From Geochorda sp036562495 (GTDB lineage: Bacteria; Bacillota; Limnochordia; Limnochordales; Geochordaceae), in NCBI GenBank assembly GCA_036562495.1, contig DATCKA010000136.1:1-64000 (forward strand): DNA of 64,000 bases, written 5' to 3'. The translations under genes were made by a program, and so were the position numbers. Position 1 is the first letter of the stretch; the number at the start of each line of letters is the position of its first letter. The notes under the pieces are model-generated. The model searched no databases. It worked only from the letters and a program-made list of their open reading frames with translations, and had not been told where the DNA came from. This document shows positions 33,257 through 41,257 of this stretch, piece by piece.

Positions 33257-34402
33257 TCAGCGGCCCGAGACAACTTCCAGCCGACCGGCCGAAACCCTCC
33301 ATGTCCTGCCCGCGCCCCAGGGTGAGGACCCGGCACCGTGCAGCAACGACGGCTCCGTGGCCGTTATGAAGGTCTGCGCCTCGCAGGGCAGGACCTCCAG
33401 GAGTCGGCGCCGGCGTACCTCGTCGAGTTCGGAGGTGACATCGTCCAGCAGCAGCACGGGCGCCTCTCCCAGGCGGTCCCGCATCCATTGCCACGCCGCC
33501 ACGAACAGCGCCACCGCCGCCATCCGCTGCTGGCCACGGGAGCCGTAGTGACGCAGGTCGGTCTCGCCGGCCCGCACCACCATATCGTCACGGTGGGGCC
33601 CCGCCAGCGTCACGCCCCGCGCCCGCTCCGCGACCCGCAGGGCCTGCAGGCGTCGTAGCAGCCCCTGTCGGATGGCGGCGACATCGGGCGACTCCGCCGA
33701 GCCGATGTCGTAGCGTGCCTGGTAGGCCACCTCCAACCTGGCGCCATCGCCGGCCATCCGCTGGTAGATGGCCGAGGCTCCGGGGGCCAGCGCGTGCAGC
33801 AACCCGAGCCGCCCGACCACCAGCTCCGCGCCGCTCTGCGCGAGCTCCTCGTCCCAGGTCGCCAGCAAGGCGGGCGAGGTGGAGGCCCCCTTGGCGGCCA
33901 CACGCAACAGGCCGTTTCGCTGGCGCAGGACCTGAGCATACCGCAGCAGGGCCGCCCGGTAGAGGGGATCGGCCTGCGCCAGCGTCAGATCGAGAAAGCG
34001 GCGACGATGGGCGGGGCCGCCGCGCACCACGTCCACCTCGTCGGGTGAAAACCACAGCGCCGCCAGCGTGCCGAGCACGTCGGCATGGCGCGTGACGGCC
34101 TTGCCGTTGAGGCGGAAGAGGCGGCCGCCCGGCCGCAGGTCGAGTCGCAGATCGCGCTCGGCTCCTGTGGCGTCCAGCGAGAGCCGAGCCTCCACCACGG
34201 CCTGGGAATGGCCGAAGCGGATCATGGCCCGGGGGTCGCTGGCTCGAGGGGAGCGGGCACCTCCCAGCACCCAGATGGCCTCGAGGAGGTTGGTCTTGCC
34301 CTGGGCGTTGGGGCCGACGACGAGGTTGAGGCGGGGATCCGGCTCCAGCTCGGCGGACTCGTAGTTGCGAAACTGCGCCAGCCGCAGCGAGAGGATCCTC
34401 AC
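33257..34402 (-). CDS. recF: DNA replication/repair protein RecF
   Basis: SMC-like ATPase that helps load RecA at gaps, about 381 residues. Walker A is VVGPNAQGKTNLLEAI near residue 30. The signature motif is YGSRGQQRMAAVALFVA, and Walker B is APVLLLDDVTSELDE. The FSPDEVDVVRGGPAHRRRFLD block is RecF-specific. The GTG start lies three bases after the stop of the S4-domain gene, so the two are coupled. The 3' end carries a slightly longer tail than usual. Confidence 0.95.
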   Translation of the reverse strand: MRILSLRLAQFRNYESAELEPDPRLNLVVGPNAQGKTNLLEAIWVLGGARSPRASDPRAMIRFGHSQAVVEARLSLDATGAERDLRLDLRPGGRLFRLNGKAVTRHADVLGTLAALWFSPDEVDVVRGGPAHRRRFLDLTLAQADPLYRAALLRYAQVLRQRNGLLRVAAKGASTSPALLATWDEELAQSGAELVVGRLGLLHALAPGASAIYQRMAGDGARLEVAYQARYDIGSAESPDVAAIRQGLLRRLQALRVAERARGVTLAGPHRDDMVVRAGETDLRHYGSRGQQRMAAVALFVAAWQWMRDRLGEAPVLLLDDVTSELDEVRRRRLLEVLPCEAQTFITATEPSLLHGAGSSPWGAGRTWRVSAGRLEVVSGR

Positions 34403-34405
34403 GGT

Positions 34406-34633
34406 TCAGCCCAGCCGCGCGATGACGACGAACTGCCCCCGGCCCACCACTTCCACCTCGTCGCCCGGGTAGAGTTTGCGTGAACGCCGCAGCTCCCGCA
34501 GGCCGTTGACCTTGACCAGGCCGCGGGCCACCAGGGTCTTGGCCTCTCCGCCCGTGCGGGCGGCCCCGCTGAGCTTCAAGAACTGCTGGAGCTCGATGGG
34601 CTCGACCCGGATGCTGACCGGGACTGCTGCCAC
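34406..34633 (-). CDS. yaaA: S4-domain RNA-binding protein, YaaA/YlmH-like
   Basis: Small S4 domain protein of about 75 residues found between dnaN and recF in Bacillota. The S4 core is visible: ELQQFLKLSGAARTGGEAKTLVARGLVKVNG followed by YPGDEVEVVGRG. Such proteins bind structured RNA, possibly the ribosome, but the exact role is unsettled. GTG start follows GGAGGCGAAGG. Three bases separate its stop from the recF start. Confidence 0.9.
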   Translation of the reverse strand: MAAVPVSIRVEPIELQQFLKLSGAARTGGEAKTLVARGLVKVNGLRELRRSRKLYPGDEVEVVGRGQFVVIARLG

Positions 34634-34661
34634 GCGACCTTCGCCTCCCCCGGGACGCCGG

Positions 34662-35792
34662 TTAGCCCGTGCGCCACGGCATCACTATATACCGGTAACC
34701 CGGATCCCCGGCGATCCGGAAGGTGCCCTGGCGGGCAGGGTCGCCCAGCTCCAGCTCTACCTCCTCCTCGTCGAAGGCCTTGAGGAACTCCTCCAGGAAG
34801 CGGGCCTGGTAGGCGACGACGAACGGGGGCCCCTCTGCGTGCGCGTCGACCCTCTCCTCTCCTTCGCCCGAGTCGGCCACCGCACTGCGCAGGAGCACCT
34901 GGCCGTCCTCCACGCAGATCTGCACGACGGCGGGTCCACGGCGGCTCAAGAGCGCGACGCGCTGTACCGCATCCAGCAAGGAGTCTCTCCGGAAGCGCAC
35001 CCGGCTCGGGAGGTCATCCAGGAAGACCTGCCGGTACGGCGGGAAGTTGCCCTCGATGAGGCGAGTCGTGAGGCGAGCCGCGGGCACCTCGAGCTCTGCC
35101 AGGCGCTCGCCCAGGGAGAGGATCACCTCGCTGTCGGGCTCCACGGACGCACACATCCGCCGCATCTCCTCCAGGGCCCGGGCCGGCAGGATGGCACGAG
35201 GCGAGAAGAGCCCTGAGTTGCCGAAAGGCGTGAGGCCGGAGATGGGGACCTCACGGTAGGCGAGCCTCGAGCTGTCGGTGGCGACAAGCCGCAGCATACC
35301 CTCTTCGCTCTCGAGGAGCACGCCGCTCAGCACCGGGCGCTGGTCCGAGACCGCGCTGGCGAAGCGACACTGCGTGATGGCTCGCTCCAACTTGCCCGCC
35401 GGCAACTGCACCCGCCAGCCGTCGGCCAGCCGCGGCAACTCCGGGAATTCGTCGGCGGGCATGGAGACCAGGGAGAAGCGTGAACCCCCGGCCCGCACCT
35501 CGAGGGATTGCCCGTCAGGGGCCGACCGGAGGACTACGTCTCCCCCTTCCAGCCGGCGCACCAGGGCCGAGAAGAGCCGGGCATCCACGACCCGCTCCCC
35601 CGGCTCCTCGACGGCGGCCTCGACGCGCGCCAAGACGGACATCTCCAGGTCGGTGGCGGCCAGCTCGAGGTGTCCGTCGGCAGCGTGGAGCCGTACGCCC
35701 CCCAGGACGGGCAGGTTTTCGCCGATGGCGGCAGCCCGCTCGGCCAGGGCCAGGGCCGCGGCGAGTCGCTCACGGGCACAGGTGACGATCAT
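34662..35792 (-). CDS. dnaN: DNA polymerase III beta subunit (sliding clamp)
   Basis: Ring-shaped processivity clamp, about 376 residues in three similar domains. The start MIVTCARERLAAALALAERA is typical. Other landmarks are LPGGKLERAI-like VQLPAGKLERAITQCRFA, ESEEGMLRLVATDSSRLAYRE in domain 2, and the carboxy-terminal GDPGYRYIVMPWR motif that ends the protein-binding pocket. AGGAG precedes the ATG. It is separated from dnaA by about 320 bases that contain DnaA-box-like sequences. Confidence 0.96.
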   Translation of the reverse strand: MIVTCARERLAAALALAERAAAIGENLPVLGGVRLHAADGHLELAATDLEMSVLARVEAAVEEPGERVVDARLFSALVRRLEGGDVVLRSAPDGQSLEVRAGGSRFSLVSMPADEFPELPRLADGWRVQLPAGKLERAITQCRFASAVSDQRPVLSGVLLESEEGMLRLVATDSSRLAYREVPISGLTPFGNSGLFSPRAILPARALEEMRRMCASVEPDSEVILSLGERLAELEVPAARLTTRLIEGNFPPYRQVFLDDLPSRVRFRRDSLLDAVQRVALLSRRGPAVVQICVEDGQVLLRSAVADSGEGEERVDAHAEGPPFVVAYQARFLEEFLKAFDEEEVELELGDPARQGTFRIAGDPGYRYIVMPWRTG

Positions 35793-36113
35793 GGGCGCGA
35801 TGGCTCCTCTCCGGATGGTCTGCTAAAGACGACGATCTCGTCGGACCATTTGGACCAAGGACCCCATGGCCAAGACAGTAGAGGCCGAAGTAAGGGCTGT
35901 GCAAAGAGTGGACAACGGCTGAGATCCCCGTGGGACGCCCCTCTGCGGGCTCGGGAGCTGTGGAAGGACCACTCGGCGCCGCATGGAGAGGGTGGGGAAG
36001 GCGCGACGGCGCCTGTCGAGACGGTCCGTGCCTGTGCACAAGGGGGGCGATCTTTCCACAGGATTTCGATGGCCGGTCACACCCTATCCACGCGATTTTC
36101 GCGATGGCCTCGA
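35793..36113. other. dnaA-dnaN intergenic region with DnaA-box-like sites (candidate oriC part)
   Basis: About 320 bases without a gene. Near-consensus DnaA boxes, each one base from TTWTNCACA: TGTGCAAAG at 35899 (reverse), TGTGCACAA at 36033 (reverse), and CTTTCCACA at 36052-36060. A weaker CTATCCACG lies near 36084. In Bacillus the origin is split by dnaA in the same way, with the unwinding element in this gap. No AT-rich unwinding tract is obvious here. The dnaN promoter should also lie here. Confidence 0.5.
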
Positions 36114-37484
36114 TCAGGGGCGAGTGAGCCGCTGACGTAGGTGACGCAGCAGATCGGCGATGGCCGGGTCGCGGCGGGCCAGGCTCTGGACCTTCTCCAC
36201 CGCGTGGAGCACCGTGGAGTGGTCGCGCCCCCCAAACTGCTCCCCGATGTGGGGAAGGGAGGCCTGGGTCAGCTCCCGGCAGAGGAACATGGCGATCTGT
36301 CGAGCGAGTGCCAGTTCCCTGGCCCGGCTCTTGCCCTTGAGCTGGGTGGTGGTGAGCCCGAAGTGCTCCGCGACGACGCTCTGGATACGGTCGATGGTGA
36401 TGGCACGGTGCTGCGGCTCGGCCAGGTCCCGCAAGGCCTCGATGGCCAGGTCGACGGTAGGGGCCGTCCCCGCCAGCCTCGAGGCGGTGGCTACCTTGCG
36501 CAGGGCCCCCTCCAGCACCCGGATGTTGGAGCGGATCACCTCGGCGATGTAGCGCAAGACGTCGTCGGGCATCTCCAGGCCGTCGGTCTCGCAGCGCTTG
36601 CGCAGGATGGCCAGGCGCGTCTCGAAGTCGGGTGGCTGGATGTCGGCCAGCAGGCCCCAGGCGAAGCGTGAGCGCAGGCGCTCCTCGAGCTTGGGGATCT
36701 CCGACGGGGGCCGGTCGCTGGAGAGGACGATCTGCCGTCCCGCCTCGTAGAGCGTGTTGAAGGTGTGGAAGAACTCCTCCTGCGTGCTCTCCTTGCCGGC
36801 GGCGAAGTGTACGTCGTCGAGGAGCAGCACGTCGAGGGATCGGTAGCGATTGCGGAACTCGGGCATGCTGCGGCGCTGCAGCGAGTCGACCAGGTCGTTG
36901 GTGAAGGCCTCGGTGGTGATGTACAGGACCTTCATCCGAGGGCGGGTGCGCGCCAGTTCGTGTGCCACGGCCTGCATGAGATGGGTCTTGCCCAACCCGA
37001 CCCCGCCATAGAGGAAGAGGGGATTGTAGGGGCCACCGGGGTTGGCGACGACCCCGAGGCAGGCCGAGTAGGCGAAACGGTTGCTGTTGCCAACCACGAA
37101 GGTGTCGAAGGTGTAGCGGGGGTTGAGGCCGCTCGCCGTCGGCATGGGCTCCTCGTCGGCCGGTCGCAGCCCGTCGCGGGAGGCCGGTGACTGCTCTACG
37201 GGCGCACTCGCGGCGGGAGTCCCCGAGGGTGCCTCTCCGGGGGTGACCAGCTCGACGGAGCAGGGCCGGCCCGTCAGCGAGGAGAGGGTCGCATCGAGGG
37301 CGCTCCCGTAGCGGGAGCGGACCCAATCACGGGTGAAGGGATCCGGTACCTCGACCAGGAGCCTCGGCCCGTCCATGGCGAGGGGCCGGGCTCCCTTGAG
37401 CCACGCGTCGAAGCCGGGGCTGACTCCCTCGCGTTCGACGACGATCGAGACCGTGGTAAGCCATAGGTCTGACAACGAGCCCAT
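36114..37484 (-). CDS. dnaA: chromosomal replication initiator protein DnaA
   Basis: Origin-binding AAA+ ATPase, about 456 residues. Domain III starts with LNPRYTFDTFVVGNSNRFAYSA; Walker A is LFLYGGVGLGKTHLMQA, Walker B is LDVLLLDDVHFAAGKE. Domain IV ends with the DnaA signature ASLPHIGEQFGGRDHSTVLHAVEKV, which reads the DnaA box. The N-terminal oligomerisation domain and a Pro/Ala/Ser-rich linker fit the family. ATG follows GGAGGG. Transcribed away from the rpmH side, as usual for a Bacillota origin. Confidence 0.97.
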   Translation of the reverse strand: MGSLSDLWLTTVSIVVEREGVSPGFDAWLKGARPLAMDGPRLLVEVPDPFTRDWVRSRYGSALDATLSSLTGRPCSVELVTPGEAPSGTPAASAPVEQSPASRDGLRPADEEPMPTASGLNPRYTFDTFVVGNSNRFAYSACLGVVANPGGPYNPLFLYGGVGLGKTHLMQAVAHELARTRPRMKVLYITTEAFTNDLVDSLQRRSMPEFRNRYRSLDVLLLDDVHFAAGKESTQEEFFHTFNTLYEAGRQIVLSSDRPPSEIPKLEERLRSRFAWGLLADIQPPDFETRLAILRKRCETDGLEMPDDVLRYIAEVIRSNIRVLEGALRKVATASRLAGTAPTVDLAIEALRDLAEPQHRAITIDRIQSVVAEHFGLTTTQLKGKSRARELALARQIAMFLCRELTQASLPHIGEQFGGRDHSTVLHAVEKVQSLARRDPAIADLLRHLRQRLTRP

Positions 37485-37503
37485 CTTCTGCCCTCCAGGT
37501 CAT

Positions 37504-37533
37504 TGGCCGTCGGCCCTCCGGGCCGACGCGGCC
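37504..37533. terminator. GC-rich hairpin between the ATPase/wHTH gene and dnaA
   Basis: TCGGCCC and GGGCCGA form a seven-pair stem with a TCC loop, extended by TGGCCG/CGGCCA with a two-base bulge. It lies in the 95-base gap between the upstream gene and dnaA. No U-tract follows on either strand, so it may be an attenuating or structural element instead of a true terminator. Confidence 0.4.
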
Positions 37534-37579
37534 AGGCCACTGACCGGGCCAGGCACGCTCCAGCGATGGTGATGCGCGC

Positions 37580-38494
37580 TCAGGCCAGCGCGCGAGGCGA
37601 AAGCCTCAGCGACTCCTGGCTCAGCAACTGCTCGACCGCCGCCGCGCCGTCGGGCGTGAGGCGGCGCTTGCCGGCCCCGTTGGGTGCGACCAGCCCCAGC
37701 CCCTCCAGGACCACCAGCTCCCGGAAGGCTGTGGTCAGGCTCATCCCGAGGTGCTGGGAGGCCGCGCTGGGCCCTATCTCTCCCAGGTCGGCGGCGAGCA
37801 GCAGCAACCGCCGCTGCCGGGCGGTGAGAGCTTCAACGCCACGATGGGAAGGGGAGGCGGGCGTGACGCTGGCGGACCCCTGCGGTGAGGGAGCCGAGGC
37901 AACGGAGGGAGCGGAGGGCACCCTCCGCGGCGAGAGGGTGACCACGGTACCCCCGGCCAGGTTGTCTTCGATGCGCAGCTGTCCGCCGACGCGCTCCATC
38001 AGCGTCGCCGCGATGGTGAGCCCCGAGCCCACCCCCCGGATGTAGCGGCGCATCTGCGCCGTCGCGGTGGTGAAACCCGGGAGCAAGGCCCGCCGCTTGT
38101 CGGGGATGCCCGGTCCCTGGTCCGAGACGGTCACCGAGCCGTCGGGCGCGATGGAGACCGTGGCCAGCTGGAAGTGGGCGTGGATCAGGTTTTCGACCAC
38201 CGCGACCACCGCCTCGACGGGCACAGGGCTGCCGGAGTCCTTCACCCATTGAGCGCTGCGCCGACAGGCCTCCGCCAACAACGCCCCGGTCTCGTTGGCG
38301 CAGACGTCGTAGACGGCCGGCAAGCCGCCGTCCGGCGGGTAGACGGCCAGCCGGACGCTCAGAGAGGCCGGGGCCTCGGTGGGCTCGACCCGTGCGGCGG
38401 GGGTAAAGGAGAGCAGGCGCGCGTCGCCCGCGGCGTCCTTTGGCTCCGCCGATGGAAAGCGAATGAGCGACTGTGAGCGCACGGATGTCTCCAT
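37580..38494 (-). CDS. GHKL ATPase fused to winged-helix domain, oriC-adjacent, unknown role
   Basis: About 304 residues. Residues 90-185 form a histidine-kinase/SpoIIAB-like ATPase: N box ENLIHAH (101-107), G1 box SDQGPGIPD (124-132), G2 box RGVGSGLTIAATLMERVGG (153-171) and a final GGTVVTLSP strand. No histidine phosphoacceptor domain, receiver or membrane helix is present. After a Ser/Pro/Ala linker, residues 223-290 form a winged helix (LTARQRRLLLLAADLG, then a helix-turn-helix and GLVAPNGAGKRRLTPDG). ATG at 38494 is preferred; an upstream GTG lies inside a DnaA box. Between dnaA and the candidate origin; I know no characterised homologue. Confidence 0.7.
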   Translation of the reverse strand: METSVRSQSLIRFPSAEPKDAAGDARLLSFTPAARVEPTEAPASLSVRLAVYPPDGGLPAVYDVCANETGALLAEACRRSAQWVKDSGSPVPVEAVVAVVENLIHAHFQLATVSIAPDGSVTVSDQGPGIPDKRRALLPGFTTATAQMRRYIRGVGSGLTIAATLMERVGGQLRIEDNLAGGTVVTLSPRRVPSAPSVASAPSPQGSASVTPASPSHRGVEALTARQRRLLLLAADLGEIGPSAASQHLGMSLTTAFRELVVLEGLGLVAPNGAGKRRLTPDGAAAVEQLLSQESLRLSPRALA

Positions 38495-38582
38495 GGCGGC
38501 GTCCCGACCTTTTCTAGGCACCCCTTCCGGGGTGGGCGAAAAGCTGAGAAAAGGTCGATGTGGCAAGGCGCGCGACGGGGCA

Positions 38583-38810
38583 ATATCCACAATATCCCCG
38601 GGTTATCCACAGGTCGCTTTCACCGCCGGGGATGTCGACGGCGCTGCGCGGGCAGGCCCGAGGGCGCGAGGAGAGAAGGTCGGGTGGCTCGCACACCCGG
38701 TGAAAAGTGAAGGTCCGCGCGGCTACCACAACGACCGTCCCCCATCCCCCGCCCGGACGGCGGCGCTTTTCGCACAGGCTGCCCACAGCTTGTCCATGGG
38801 AAAATGCACA
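38583..38810. other. candidate oriC segment with DnaA boxes in the divergent dnaA-side/rpmH gap
   Basis: A perfect DnaA box TTATCCACA lies at 38603-38611 and a one-mismatch box ATATCCACA at 38583-38591, with ATATCCCCG between them. Further weak sites are TTTCGCACA at 38768-38776 and AAATGCACA at 38802-38810. Genes diverge on both sides and gene orientation across the whole window flips here. No long AT-rich unwinding element was seen. With the dnaA-dnaN gap this gives a bipartite origin layout. Confidence 0.6.
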
Positions 38811-38908
38811 GGCAGAGCCGGCCGCTCGACCGGGCAATGGTGAGTCTAAGGGGGAGGGGGGATGGCAGGCAAGGGGTCCCCGAAGCCGAAGGGGCGGGCG
38901 GACAGGCG

Positions 38909-38938
38909 TTGACGTTCCGAAAAGCCCAAGGCTATAAT
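38909..38938 (+). promoter_or_regulatory. promoter of rpmH-rnpA
   Basis: TTGACG at 38909-38914 and a consensus TATAAT at 38933-38938, 18 bases apart. Predicted start of transcription is near 38945, giving a leader of about 88 bases before rpmH. Confidence 0.8.
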
Positions 38939-39032
38939 CGAACCTGCCGCTTTTGGCGCCGACGGCGCCTCATCATGCCACAGGCCCCATCCGGGCCGGT
39001 TTCGGCGCATTTCGGAGGAGTTTGGAAAGAGC

Positions 39033-39170
39033 ATGAAAAGAACGTTCCAGCCCAAGCGCCGCCATCGCCGACGTGTCCACGGCTTTCTCCGGAGGATGTC
39101 CACGCCGGGCGGCCGGAAGGTGTTGAAGCGCCGGCGGGCCAAGGGCCGGGCCCGCTTGACCGTGAGCTGA
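39033..39170 (+). CDS. rpmH: 50S ribosomal protein L34
   Basis: Very small, basic ribosomal protein of 45 residues. It begins MKRTFQPKRRHRRRVHGF and ends KRRRAKGRARLTVS, the classical L34 sequence. GGAGGAG lies 13 or so bases before the ATG and a GGAAAGAG just before it. It opens the rpmH-rnpA-yidD-yidC-jag array running away from the origin. A second reading frame on the same strand, that of rnpA, stays open through the entire gene. Confidence 0.97.
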   Translation: MKRTFQPKRRHRRRVHGFLRRMSTPGGRKVLKRRRAKGRARLTVS

Positions 39171-39205
39171 GCGGCCGGCGGTGGGGGCCAGGGCTCTACC
39201 GCCTG

Positions 39206-39529
39206 GTGGCGCGGCGCGACTTCGACCGAGTCTTTCGGTCGGGGCGACGTGGGGCCACGCACCTGGTGACCGCATGGGCAGCGCCGGGGCCGTGCACTGG
39301 CGTACGGGTCGGGTTCGCGGTGGGCCGCCGGGTTGGCAAGGCGGTGACTCGAAACCGCGTCCGCCGGCGCCTTCGGGAGGCGCTCCGGCTCGAGCTGGAG
39401 GGCGTGCGGCGCGGGATGGACGTGGTCCTTTCGGCGCGCCCGGGTTGCCGGGACGCGGACTTCGGCGAGCTGAGGGAAGCGCTACGGATTGCGCTGAAGC
39501 GGGCGGGCGCATGGGTCGACTCCGCATGA
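39206..39529 (+). CDS. rnpA: ribonuclease P protein component
   Basis: Protein subunit of RNase P, which matures tRNA 5' ends. The conserved core is VARRDFDRVFRSGRRG followed by RVGFAVGRRVGKAVTRNRVRRRLREALR, the RNR signature. The start is unclear. GTG at 39206 is the only ordinary start codon after rpmH and gives about 107 residues. A CTG at 39167 overlaps the rpmH stop. The frame remains open upstream to an ATG at 38975, only about 30 bases after the predicted transcript start, which would give 184 residues and enclose rpmH, as reported for Thermus. Confidence 0.9.
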   Translation: MARRDFDRVFRSGRRGATHLVTAWAAPGPCTGVRVGFAVGRRVGKAVTRNRVRRRLREALRLELEGVRRGMDVVLSARPGCRDADFGELREALRIALKRAGAWVDSA

Positions 39530-39756
39530 GCGGGGGCGGTTGGCCCTTCGGTAGGGCTCTGGCCGCCGTGGTTGGCGTCTACCGGCGGTGGATCTCGCCC
39601 TGGACGCCGCCTGTCTGCCGCTTCTATCCCAGTTGCTCTGCCTATGCCGAGGAGGCCCTGTTGCGGCACGGGGCCGTCAAGGGGGCATGGCTCGCTCTCC
39701 GGCGGATCGCCCGGTGTCATCCCTGGCACCCCGGTGGGTACGATCCCGTCCCTTGA
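39526..39756 (+). CDS. yidD: membrane protein insertion efficiency factor YidD
   Basis: Small protein of about 76 residues. The family pattern is complete: VYRRWISPWTPPVCRFYPSCSAYAEEALLRHGAVKGAWLALRRIARCHPWHPGGYDPVP, with the conserved cysteines. YidD is a peripheral membrane protein that helps membrane protein insertion next to YidC. Its ATG overlaps the rnpA stop (ATGA), so they are coupled; an in-frame ATG at 39511 is an alternative. yidC follows within 50 bases. Confidence 0.93.
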   Translation: MSGGGWPFGRALAAVVGVYRRWISPWTPPVCRFYPSCSAYAEEALLRHGAVKGAWLALRRIARCHPWHPGGYDPVP

Positions 39757-39801
39757 GACCCTCTTCGAGGGGTTACGCGCGGAGAGGCGGTTGGGGCGAC
39801 C

Positions 39802-40422
39802 GTGGATCAGTTGGCCGATGGACTGTGGTGGCTACTGGAGCAACTGCGGGGCGTGAGCGGCAACTACGGGCTGGCGGTCATCGGGCTGACGCTCTTGGTG
39901 CGGCTGGTGCTGTTGCCGCTGGGGGTGGCGCAGTTTCGGGCCCTCGAGGGTCAGAAGCGCATCCAGCCCATGCTGCAGGAACTGCAGAAAAAGTACAAGG
40001 ACCGCCCCCAGGAACTGCAGCGCCGGATGATGGAGCTCTACCGAGAGCATAAGATCAATCCTTTCAGCGGCTGTCTGCCGGCGCTCGTGCAGCTTCCCAT
40101 CCTGTGGGGGCTCTTCCTGGCGTTACGGCGGCTCCCCGAGGGGAGCCTCTTCCTGTTTTGGGATCTGAGCGTGCGGGACCCCTACCTCGTCTGGCCCATC
40201 CTCACGGGCTTGTCCCAGTACGTATCGATGAAGGTGTCGGTCACCGATCCCCGGCAAGGGCAGACGATGCTGATCATGTCGCTGGTCAGCGCCGTCTTCG
40301 CGGCCAGCTTTCCGACGGGGCTGGCGCTCTACTGGACCGTGAGCAGCCTGTTCACGTACGCCCAGTACTGGTTCTTCCAGAAGCGGCTGGTAGAGGCGAG
40401 AGGAGGCGTCAGGGCTTCATGA
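39802..40422 (+). CDS. yidC: membrane protein insertase YidC/Oxa1
   Basis: Inserts and folds inner-membrane proteins. About 206 residues, shorter than Bacillus SpoIIIJ (about 260) because no signal peptide or N-terminal lipid-modified segment is present. The first helix contains the conserved arginine of the hydrophilic groove (LTLLVRLVLLPL). The cytoplasmic helical hairpin with QELQKKYKDRPQELQRRMMELYREHKINPFSGCLP follows, then four further helices ending LALYWTVSSLFTYAQYWF. GTG start. Its stop overlaps the jag ATG. Confidence 0.93.
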   Translation: MDQLADGLWWLLEQLRGVSGNYGLAVIGLTLLVRLVLLPLGVAQFRALEGQKRIQPMLQELQKKYKDRPQELQRRMMELYREHKINPFSGCLPALVQLPILWGLFLALRRLPEGSLFLFWDLSVRDPYLVWPILTGLSQYVSMKVSVTDPRQGQTMLIMSLVSAVFAASFPTGLALYWTVSSLFTYAQYWFFQKRLVEARGGVRAS

Positions 40423-41216
40423 GTGCCCCTCGCTCCGTCGTCAAGTCCGGACGCAACGTGGAGGAGGCGCTGGAAGCCGCGCTCGACGAGCTGGGCGTCG
40501 AGCGTGACGAGGTAATCGTCGAGGTCCTCGAGGAGGCCAACAAGGGGCTGCTGAGCTGGCTCGGGGGGCGGCTGGCTCGGGTGCGGGTCACGGTCAAACA
40601 TCCCCGGACGGAGCCGGAGCCGGATCTCGACGGTCGCGCCGATCCCGAGCCCGAGGAGCCTGCTCGGGGCGCCGCCTCCGACGAGGAGGGCGAGCGCGCT
40701 CGGCTGGAGCGCGGGCGTGCCTTCGTGCGAGAAGTGATCCGGCTGATGGGGATCCCCGGGGCCATCGAGACGCGGCGGTTGGGACCGGGCGCCTACCATC
40801 TCAACGTGGTCTCCGAACGGGCCGGACTGCTGATCGGGCACCGGGGCCAGACCCTCAATGCCCTGCAGTACCTGGCCAACGTGGTGGCCAACCGGGGGCC
40901 GGGCGCCGGGCCGCTGAGGCTGGTGCTGGATGCCGGCGACTACCGGCGCCGGCGAGAGGCGGCGCTGCGGCAGATCGCCCAGCAGGCCGCCCGGCGGGCG
41001 CGGCAGGAGCGGCGGCGGGTGGCGCTGGAGCCGATGACCGCCGCGGAGCGGCGGATCGTCCACCTCGCGCTCAAGGACGACCCGGCGGTGGAGACCCGAT
41101 CCGAGGGCGAGGAGCCCAATCGGCGGGTGGTGATCTTCCCCAAGGAGGAGCAGCGGCCGCCCGAGGGGCAGCGACCCCGAGGTCGGTCGACACCGCGTCG
41201 AGCGGAGCCGTCGTAG
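40419..41216 (+). CDS. jag: Jag / KhpB-like RNA-binding protein
   Basis: About 265 residues. The Jag-N domain occupies residues 1-55 (KSGRNVEEALEAALDELGVERDEVIVEVLEE, then KGLLSWLGGRLARVRV). After an acidic linker, a KH domain lies around 120-185 (LIGHRGQTLNALQYLANVV), followed by an R3H domain (MTAAERRIVHLALKDD, then RRVVIFPK). KhpB/Jag proteins bind RNA and affect cell elongation and sporulation. ATG overlaps the yidC stop, with GAGAGGAGG upstream. In Bacillus mnmE and mnmG follow; here rsmG does. Confidence 0.93.
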   Translation: MSAPRSVVKSGRNVEEALEAALDELGVERDEVIVEVLEEANKGLLSWLGGRLARVRVTVKHPRTEPEPDLDGRADPEPEEPARGAASDEEGERARLERGRAFVREVIRLMGIPGAIETRRLGPGAYHLNVVSERAGLLIGHRGQTLNALQYLANVVANRGPGAGPLRLVLDAGDYRRRREAALRQIAQQAARRARQERRRVALEPMTAAERRIVHLALKDDPAVETRSEGEEPNRRVVIFPKEEQRPPEGQRPRGRSTPRRAEPS

Positions 41217-41227
41217 GGCTGAGCGTC

Positions 41228-41257
41228 GAGGGGGCGGCCGGCGACGGCCGCCCCCTC
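41228..41257 (+). terminator. strong hairpin between jag and rsmG
   Basis: GAGGGGGCGGCC and GGCCGCCCCCTC form a perfect 12-pair stem with a six-base loop, followed by only TT. It starts 11 bases after the jag stop and ends just before the rsmG ribosome binding site. It is probably a partial terminator or processing site between jag and rsmG. Confidence 0.6.
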
